From: Stramenopiles sp. TOSAG23-3 | Lineage: Eukaryota > Sar | Length of the DNA stretch: 11,020 nt | Assembly: GCA_900128585.1 (NCBI GenBank) | Contig: LT642687.1 | Location: forward strand, 1,402-12,421 | Reading direction: 5' to 3' | Part shown: piece by piece, positions 1 to 7,800 of the stretch | How the letters are laid out: each line of letters starts with the position of its first letter | Position numbering within the stretch: position 1 is the first letter of the stretch | Made by a program: the position numbers and the translations under genes | The notes under the pieces: model-generated | The model's input: the letters and a program-made list of their open reading frames with translations, nothing else | The model's database searches: none | What the model was told of the DNA's origin: nothing

Positions 1-364
1 AACAAGAAAACCAACACGATGATGATGATATTTATATGTAATTAATTTTTTTATTTTATAATGCTCTTCTCGTTGTTGTGGCATATAATTCATTTCGACC
101 TCTATGCTGTGCTATATTGACTTCAAATAAATGCCTTCCTTCAACAAGGCTCAAGGCACGCACCTGAAAAAGGAGAAACCAAATCACGAATTTCGATAAT
201 TAAGGTCATCCCAAATTCATCAATCACTTCATTGTGTTTAAACTACGTGCTTTCTATATTATAGACCGAGTACAGCAATGTAGTATAATATTTTATTTAT
301 TGTTTTAGGTATCATATAAATACTTAATCTGTGATCGGTGGCCAAAAAAAAGGTGGTAAGTGGG
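1..364. other. AT-rich region at the window's left edge, no gene seen
   Basis: No ORF of useful length or RNA gene is visible on either strand. The DNA is AT-rich and includes the TATA-like box at 315-322. An exact 11-base inverted repeat, CCAAAAAAAAG (342-352) and CTTTTTTTTGG (377-387), starts here and crosses into the next segment. The 3' or 5' end of a neighbouring gene may lie beyond the edge. Confidence 0.6.
315..322 (+). promoter_or_regulatory. TATA-like box upstream of the basic-protein gene
   Basis: TATAAATA lies 307 nt before the ATG at 629. It is a good match to a TATA box, but the region is AT-rich, so chance is a real alternative. If used, it would give a 5' leader of roughly 250-280 nt containing the purine tract and the short upstream ORF. 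Confidence 0.25.
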
Positions 365-427
365 TTAAAAAAATGTCTTTTTTTTGGACGTCTTTGCTGT
401 GTGCTCCTGCTGTTTTATTGTTGTTGA

Positions 428-473
428 GAACGGAAGAGAAGAAGAGAGAAGAAAAAAGAGGAGAACTACTATC
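428..473 (+). promoter_or_regulatory. GA-rich purine tract upstream of the basic-protein gene
   Basis: A run that is almost all purine starts with GAACGGAAGAGA (428-439) and continues to about 473. The same 12-base word occurs in the sense direction upstream of the large gene (minus strand, 10377-10366). Such tracts are often promoter elements (GAGA-type) or leader sequence; which applies here is unknown. Confidence 0.35.
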
Positions 474-487
474 GGTACAATAAAAAG

Positions 488-604
488 ATGAGCACTACCG
501 CCACAAATCACCAAAGCAAAATCGGAAGAGATCACACTATAATTCAGATAGTAAAAAGTATACAAAGGCGTCACTTCCATGTAAAGCACAACATACGTAT
601 TTAA
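488..604 (+). other. Possible upstream ORF (38 aa) before the basic-protein gene
   Basis: An ATG at 488 opens a 38-codon frame (MSTTATNHQSK...) that stops with TAA at 602-604, 24 nt before the ATG at 629 and in the same frame. If the transcript starts upstream of 488, ribosomes would meet this frame first, which often lowers translation of the main gene. It may equally lie in untranscribed DNA. The peptide shows no recognisable domain. Confidence 0.25.
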
Positions 605-628
605 AAAAAAGGCATACCGCAAACTGAT

Positions 629-1207
629 ATGAATGCAAAGCCGGGAGGAAACAAAGCTAAGAACGCATTTAGGCGGGCCAGGAACGCGATCAAATTTGCG
701 AACAGGTTAAGACGTGAGGTGGTAAAAGTAAGGCGAAGTGAGGGTGTAAATGTGGACATAACTATAAACGAAAAAGGGGTGGCCCAAGACGCAAAATTAA
801 ATTTGACAACTCGTGGGCAAAGGAGGAAGAGTCTGCCGTACTCTTTTGGTAGCAGTGTTCACCCACTGACAGATTTGAAAAACAGTGAGGTCAGCCTTCC
901 AAGCCTCATTCGGTCTCTTGAGAGGGATGTGGACCCAGGGGGCGAACACAGTGCCGAAAGATACTGTGCCGAAGGCCCTGATCTACCAACCGTCATTGGG
1001 ACCAAGCTCCTCGCCAAACACAAGTTCTCCCCAAAAAAGAAAAAGATAAAGAAAACCGCATCACAAAATAACAAATTAAAAATCGTTCGTATTCCGAAGC
1101 GCTGCCGTTGGCAAAGGTCCAAAGTTGTCACTGTTGAATCCCTTTTTACCGCGAGGCTTCGGAAGCACGCCCACTTTGTCGAAAATTGTTACGTTGTGTA
1201 CGATTGA
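629..1207 (+). CDS. Very basic hypothetical protein (192 aa)
   Basis: Not recognised. The protein is strongly basic: clusters of Arg and Lys at 11-37 (FRRARNA, NRLRREVVKVRR), a Lys-rich run SPKKKKIKK (134-142) that looks like a nuclear localisation signal, and a basic C-terminal third ending in YVVYD. A more acidic middle (about 97-120) contains a small repeat, SAER/CAEG. No signal peptide or membrane segment is seen. A nucleic-acid-binding, ribosomal or nucleolar role would fit the charge, but no family motif supports a choice. The start is the first ATG after an in-frame TAA at 602-604, with G at -3. Coding status rests on its raised GC content against AT-rich flanks. It could instead be one exon of a larger gene. 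It converges with the large gene. Confidence 0.6.
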   Translation: MNAKPGGNKAKNAFRRARNAIKFANRLRREVVKVRRSEGVNVDITINEKGVAQDAKLNLTTRGQRRKSLPYSFGSSVHPLTDLKNSEVSLPSLIRSLERDVDPGGEHSAERYCAEGPDLPTVIGTKLLAKHKFSPKKKKIKKTASQNNKLKIVRIPKRCRWQRSKVVTVESLFTARLRKHAHFVENCYVVYD

Positions 1208-1528
1208 GCGTACACCAAAGTATTAGTACGGCACCCCTCGTGCTTGTGCATGCGTGTTTATTGTCATTTGTGTATATTAATTAATTTACTCTAAAGAGTA
1301 TTAAGATTGATAACGGTGGCCTTTTGTCCATTTTACATTGATAAATTAATTTTTAATCAGATCGAATTTAGTTTTTATGTGTCATGACAAATAAGATATA
1401 TCAAACAATATATATTAACAAGAAAAAATGGCTTCAAGCTTTGAAGTAATTAAAAACAAAACAAAATTTGGCCTGTGTAGTAATTAAAATTTATCTTCCT
1501 CACATGTACCGCGAAAATTTGTCAATTA

Positions 1529-1686
1529 AAGGTTTACGTTCCTTCATGTACTGCGAACTTAGCTAGCTCTTGTGGTTTTACTACATTACCATATATCAGA
1601 GGGTATCATATCACTTAAAAACGTTTCAAATTTACTCGCGAGCAAAGATAAGTTCGCAGGACATGAAAGGAACACCTGTAAACCTT
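1529..1686. repeat. Imperfect inverted repeat in the convergent spacer
   Basis: The left arm 1529-1560 (32 nt) pairs with the right arm 1650-1686 (37 nt). 31 of 32 aligned bases match once a 4-nt and a 1-nt gap are allowed. The spacer is 89 nt. The arm ends are AAGGTTTAC and its complement; the inner ends are CTGCGAACTT and its complement. No convincing target-site duplication is seen. It could be a decayed MITE-like element or a hairpin in the 3' UTR of the large gene. Confidence 0.75.
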
Positions 1687-1782
1687 GAATGTCTAAATGT
1701 CTAGAGTTCAGTTCGCAGTTACATAAATTTTAATGTGTTTACTTAAATAACAGCCAATTATCTTGTTTTAAATTTACTCGCG
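1628..1782. repeat. 13-base direct repeat AAATTTACTCGCG
   Basis: Exact copies lie at 1628-1640 and 1770-1782, 142 nt apart. The first is inside the loop of the large inverted repeat, the second is outside it. The CTCGCG end is unusual in this AT-rich spacer, which argues against simple low complexity. Confidence 0.7.
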
Positions 1783-1787
1783 TATCA

Positions 1788-1793
1788 TTTATT
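1788..1793 (-). terminator. Candidate poly(A) signal AATAAA for the giant gene
   Basis: TTTATT on the plus strand reads AATAAA in the direction of the large gene, 82 nt past its stop codon. The position suits a polyadenylation signal for a short 3' UTR. In DNA this AT-rich the hexamer can arise by chance, and many protists use other signals. Confidence 0.4.
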
Positions 1794-1874
1794 CAAATTT
1801 GATATTTTTTTTAATTAAAATTTTATCGGTAAGTTTATGATTTTCACTTTTCGAACTAATCAAATGGGCGCATG

Positions 1875-4800
1875 TTAGTTCGCGGCTCCCGTTGCACTAG
1901 CGCCTTTCACGTCTTTTTCAGTTGGGCCTTGGGGGTCAGATTTTACGGCTTCTGCAGACACACACTGCACAGGGCCTGAAAAGCCATTCTTGTTCAATGC
2001 TGTGGCTAATTCTGAGCACGATTTTACAAAAGTAAGGGCGATCTCGTCTGCCTTGGGAGAAACAACACGAAAGCGGACTTCAACCAAGCCCTCAGCACGC
2101 GCGGCAAGACCGCGAATGTTTCCTAGCAGGCGACGACGGGAGGGTGAGCGAGGCAACGGCTCCCCTTCCTCTTCAACACTGACGACATCGTTGATCTGGA
2201 CGGCGTTGGGGTTGACCTTCAACATGGAAGCTATAGTTTGAACAAACCTTGCTTGCGTTTCATTGTCTTGAAATGCCTCCTTTGTGCTATGTACTCTTAC
2301 TACCGCGCTAACAGACTGTCGCTCATGGACGGGGACAGTCGCTTTCTTCAGCTGGTCTTTAGCGGCGCGCAAATCTGACGCCAGCTTCAAACGATCGTCG
2401 GCCATCTTAACCAAGCTCGCGGTGGTCTCCTGCAGTTTCTTTGTTCCCTCTTTGATGATCGCATCCTTTTGCGCCATAGTGTGGTCGTCCTTTCGTTTTT
2501 CGTTCATCAAAAACGACGACGTATCACGCGATGACTGAAGCTCCGCGTCCTTGCGGCGCAAAGCATCAGTCTCACTGGAACCCTTCTTGGCGTCAAAAAA
2601 TTCCCCTTTCAATTCCATCAATTGCGATCGCATTACAAGCTCCACAGCCATTCTTTCATGCAGCACCTTTTGCGCTGCTTTCAGCTTCATGCCTTCCGCA
2701 TTAAGTCGCTGCTGCAGAGTGGTGTGAATAGCGCCGTACGACCTTGATAAATCGCCAGCAATCCGCGCGACAGTTTTCTCTAGTTCGCTGACGATCGACT
2801 TTTGTGACGTTACATTGCTGACAGCGCGAGCAACTTCGTAATCGGCGCTCTTGATTAAGTTTTCACGGGACCATTTCTCCAAATTTGGTTGGCTAAAGTC
2901 TATGCCAGAACCATCCGTGTGGCTTTTAAATATTGCACTTTCCCCGCTAATATGGGCGGTTCTCAATTGTACAGCTACGAGTTCCCCGGCCGCTTTTTTC
3001 GCGGACGCGGCGGCTTCGTCAGCCATGACGGCGAACGCGTTGGACTCCTCCATTTTGTGCTCAGACACCAACTTCTGTTGCTTATCTCTAGCTACGGCCG
3101 CGACTGTCTGCAACCTCTGTATTTCTGCCATTAGACTATCGACTGCTTTCATGGAAGCCATTTTGGTTTTTAGTTCCGTGTCTGCGTGTTTCCTTGCATC
3201 TGCTGCCAGCTTCAATTGTGTGCTACGAACCACATCGTTCGCTCGTCGAAAAACCTCCTTCGCCTCGCTGAGCTTGGCAATCGCAGGCTCCAAAAACTTG
3301 CGGTCCGACTCGCACTGTTTCTTTACTCCTGAATACGATACTTTCGCGGCCGCTAATTCCTTATCCCCAGTTGCGCTTGCTATAGCACCCTCCATTGATA
3401 AAAGTAAATCGCTACATTTTTTGAACCGGGTCCTCATGTTCTGCTCCACTACCGTTGCATCGTCTAGGCGTTTCTTTGCATTTCTCTGCGCGGCCACAGC
3501 TGCCAGCTCTCGGCTCTGGTCGATAATTGATTGACGCTTGATTTTTGCAAGGTCTTCCTTGGACTTCTTCAGGTTTTTCTTAAAATCGACAGACGGCATC
3601 GAAAATCCGTGGGATTCAAGGTGCTGCTTGGCTTGTGCGTGAGTGCGCGCTGCGTCTTTCGCCAACGACAGTGCGTGCTTCATTTCTAGGTCGGCCTTTT
3701 CTTTCCTCGAGTCGGCTATGGCCTTGGCTTCGGCTGCGCCAGCAATGCTATTATTGAGTTTACGCTGCATACTAACGACCAATTCTTTCTCTGCCTTCAT
3801 AATTTTCGCTGCGGAAATTTTCGCCATCTCTACTTGGCCGGACAGTTTAGCTTGTGCCTCTTTCTCCGCGCTTGCCCTCATTTGAGTCAACAATTCGTTG
3901 ATGTTGCTTGGCAAAGCAGCGTCCACAGCTTTGTCTTTTCCTGCCTTTTCACCGCTTTTTCGAAGCCCTGGAACTTCAATCTTGCGTCCCGCAAGAAGTG
4001 CTTCCAACACAGCGCCAATGTCTTTCTTGCTATCGCTGGCTGCAACTCCCAAAATTGCCATTTTCTTCCTTCCTTCTGGGAATTTTTTGCTACCGCCAAT
4101 GGAGGCGATAACTCTGCTTCGGAATGAGCTCTCTAACCCTTCCGTAGCGGCGGTCCTTCCCAATTTTTCAATGCTCTGTGGGTCTTTTCCGGCGATCACT
4201 GCCTCTAACACCAGCGCTTTTTGGGCATCGTTCACAGCCTTTTTGTCAATCAAATCTTTTGCGGCTTGAACAGACGCGTCGTGTTTGTCTTCGTCTGCTT
4301 TCGTCAACGCCTCCTCTGTTGATAACTTCTCCTCCTTCGTCAAGTCTTGCGGCTTGGCTTCGGAGCTGGACGGTCTTAGCTTGAGAGGCACTTCCGCGCC
4401 GCCGCCAGATACAACCGTGCCTTGAAGACCAAAGTGCGTTTGGTCTTTCAGGCGATCTCCGTCGCGGATGCGTTTCGTTGGTTTGGAACTCAACCTCCAG
4501 AATCCCACAACGCTAGTGTCACGGCCGTGGACAGCAGAGTTGGCAGCGTCCAGTTGCCGCGAGGCTGCACCCGCGTGGGCGGCGACTTCGCTACGACCCA
4601 AAGCTCTGCCCCAAACTGCGGCATCGCTTAATTCCGCCTCCATACAGCAGGGAGAAGCCGGAACTTCACCGTTGACGCCATACGCCATCAGCATAAGCTT
4701 GGGCTTCATCGCAAAATGACCACCACTATCACCAAAATCGATTGCACCGGCCTGTTCGCCAGCATTACTGACAGCTTCAGCAACGCCGTTGATAAACAGT

Positions 4801-7800
4801 CGCGCGACATTGTTGTCGTAAGTAGCCGCGATGTGCGTCCATTCCTCCAACTTAACAGGCGACTCACTGCGAACGTACGACAATTTAGGGTTGGTTCCCT
4901 TCGAGCCTTTCACGCCGAAGGTCCAGACAGGGGCCTCGCTCTCGTCGCTCAACGAAGGGGCGTAACCTACTACGAAACCCTTTTTGTATGGGCCATTGCC
5001 GTCGACCTTCTTGGTCACAGAGTTGTACTTGTTCTCCCCGATCGCAGAAATTACAGCTTGAAATTTCTCAACGTCTACATTGTGGACACGAACCCATGCC
5101 TCGAAACTAAAACCACTGGATTGAGTCGTCTTGATACGCATGGCGTTGAAACCCTTTGTGCCGACATCGACGTACTCTACGCCAGTAAAAGAGGCGGATC
5201 CGATGGCACTTTTGGTATCCGAGGCGGCAGAAGGCGGGGCGGGGGTGTCCGCCGGTGGCTGGAGCGCAGCTGCACCCGCGGAGGGCGCCGTGCTCTTTAT
5301 AGAGGACGCTTTGGCCCCAATCTTGACGGTCGTCGCCTTGGCCCCAGTTTTGACGGTCGTCGCCTTGACCTTCGCGGCAGCTTTCAGTTTCGCTTCGGTC
5401 GGGACTGCGGGCATCGCGGCCAACATCTTTGTGATGCCGCTGTCCAATCCCACTTTGCCTTTCGTTTGTTCCCCTATCGATTTAGCGGCCAAGACTGCCG
5501 TTTTGCATTTCTGCATAGCCTTTTCCGACCCACCGGTGCTTTTCGCTTGCTCACACTTTTCGGCAGCGTCCACTACAAGGATTTTTACCCTTAAGTTTGA
5601 CTCCTTCTTCGCGTCTTCCTCTTCTTGCTTGGCCATGCTGCTTTTCAAAGAAGTAATTTGTTTTTGGATTTTTTGCTGCTCTGTCTTGGATGCGGTTTTC
5701 TTCGACTTTGCGATAACCAGGAGCTGGTTCATTGACTTCATCTTTGCATTCAAACGCGCCTTTGCTTCCATCGATCGTGTTTCGCTGCGTTTTTCTCGAA
5801 GTTGAAGTTTCTTCTCTTCGCGATCCAAGTTCTGCGCTTTCAGTGTGGCCGCAGCCTCTTCAGCGGCGAGATGCTTCGCTTTTAAGGCTTCCGCGTTCGA
5901 TTTTGCTTTCGCCAAGGCTTCGTGTGCCTTCGCACCGATGGTGTCTGCATGCTTCAGGGCGCTTCCCAACTCCTCGGAACCTTTTGACTTTGCTTCTTTC
6001 GCCGTCTTGGCTTTTGCCGTCAACTTTTTCCCAACTACTTTCTCCGCGCTTTGCAACTTCTTCTTATCGTTCTCGTTCTCGGCTTCGGCAGCAACCAAAG
6101 TGACATTCCCTTTTACAACGTCTTCCTTCAAGGATTGGATTGACTTCGCGATGCGCACCTTCAAGCGAGCGCTTAAGTCCTTCTTTGCGTGCTTCAATGC
6201 ACTAATGACGCTAGCAACCTTGCGGCGCAATTCAGCTTGCTCAACAACTGTTTTGTTGACAATGGAGACGACAGGTTTGCTAAGTGATACTTCGCCCATT
6301 TCTACTTCCATGCCCACGGCCTGAACCTTTTTGACAAACGTTGTCATATTAAATGAACTAAATCTTGATTTCACCGAGGCAGTTTCGGCCTTGTCCAACT
6401 TTGAAATGGTGCAGGAGAAGCGCTTCCCTTGCACAGCTCTGAACCTCATCTCGCCGCTGTTCGGCATGGCCACTGCCACTGTCACTTGGTTCACGTGGAC
6501 ACCAAAGTATTTAGCGACGGCGCGCTCTAACTTCTGCTTGATTGAATCACTTTCTTCAACGGTGCCGTTAATGTCCAAAATTGAGGTGATGGAACCACTG
6601 TATTGTACGGAGTCCTGAATGCGCTTCAAGCTAGCCACAAGTTCCGGGGACATAAGTTTTTCGCCTTGAACGGTGTTGTTCAGAACTACATCCAGTTCTG
6701 GCAAGTTTGGAAGGGTCGCTTCGCTTTCCAAATGATTAAGAAGCGTATTGCACAACGAGATCTTGTCGGAAATTTTCTTCCAGTCCTTGGTTCTGTTGCT
6801 TAGCGGCATGGACTCTACGAACTGAACGACTTCCTCCGGCTGCATTTTGTCTTCCCCAGTTTGCACTGCCTCCGCTTTGCGAAGTATCTCCTTTTGCTCG
6901 TGAAGCAATGCCTCGCTCGCGTCTGCCTTCTTGGTGGCAATGCCCATGTCCCTTTCTGCGACCATCAATTTCACTTCGGCTGGTGTCAATCTTGATGTAT
7001 CTTTCGGCATTGGAAAGCCAAGGTTCGACAAAGGCTCTAAGAATTTGATGGAAGCGGCGAAACCTTTAGGCTTCATCTGGCAATTTTCTGTCCCTCGTTT
7101 CGCACCAGGCACGGCCATCCATACGCCGAGCTTTGGGTACGACGTATTTGCTAGAAGCGGGTTCTCTTCTACGAGAGATTCCTCAGATATGCCGAACTTG
7201 TCGGCGATACTCACCAGACTATCGCCGGGGCGAACTTGATACGAACATTCTTTGGGTTCCTGTTTCGCTACGTGAGCAGGGTGATTTTTCCATGGGCGTG
7301 GGGAAAGCTTTTTTAAAGCTTTAGGTGGTTGGATCAACTCGTGCAAGTGGCCCATGACCTTCTTAAGTGCTTTTTCTTCGACGGCAAAATCGTTGCCGTT
7401 CTTGCTGTTTTCCACGCTGTTCAGAACTTTCGATACCGACTGAACTGCGTCAAGTGCCTTCGATCGCTTCTCCGCCATGATGGCGTACAAGTCGGCCTTC
7501 GCTTCGCAGCGAATGTGATTGCCGTGGTAAAATTTGTGTTGCTTTACGTACAGGCGATCAATGTCGTTTACGCTCACTGTTGCACGATCAGCAGCCGCCT
7601 TGGTGGTCGAAACAAGGAGTTCCAGCCTTGGCATGCGCTTTTCCAAGTTCTTAAGGGCGTTTTCCGAAATTTTGTGCATGTGGGCCATGTCTAGCGAAAA
7701 GTAAGTGGTCGGCTCCGCCTTCGCGGCGGTGCCCGCCCACGAGTCGGCGACGTCACGGATAACTTTGTGGATCGACGCGGCGCTCTCTTTTGCGCTTGGC

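Larger units (their letters stand above)
1208..1874. other. AT-rich convergent intergenic spacer
   Basis: About 670 bp between two converging genes, with no credible ORF or RNA gene. It holds a small hairpin, TACTCT-AA-AGAGTA (1287-1300), just past the basic-protein gene, the large inverted repeat 1529-1686, copies of a CYGCGAA motif in both directions, a 13-base direct repeat AAATTTACTCGCG (1628-1640, 1770-1782), and the AATAAA candidate for the large gene. No clear poly(A) signal was seen for the basic-protein gene. Confidence 0.8.

Noticed and set aside
342-387. 11-base inverted repeat CCAAAAAAAAG/CTTTTTTTTGG as a terminator
   Set aside because: Mostly homopolymer, so the match is weak evidence. 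It lies upstream of a gene, not after one, and this terminator type is bacterial.
365-622. 85-codon minus-strand frame with hydrophobic stretches
   Set aside because: The hydrophobic run comes from translating the complement of the purine tract at 428-473. The rest is AT-rich low-complexity sequence, and it opposes the likely leader of the basic-protein gene.
859-1131. 90-codon minus-strand frame inside the basic-protein gene
   Set aside because: Its Phe-rich run is the complement of the Lys run SPKKKKIKK. No independent support.
1529-1686. Calling the inverted repeat an intact transposon
   Set aside because: No target-site duplication is clear, the arms are of unequal length, and there is no transposase. 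Only a non-autonomous, decayed element would fit, so it is kept as a repeat.
1845-1860. TTCGAACTAAT as the T-arm of a tRNA
   Set aside because: No acceptor stem, anticodon arm or D-arm can be found around it.
1503-1885. CRISPR-like array from the recurring CYGCGAA motif
   Set aside because: Copies are short, in both orientations and unevenly spaced, in what is clearly eukaryotic DNA.
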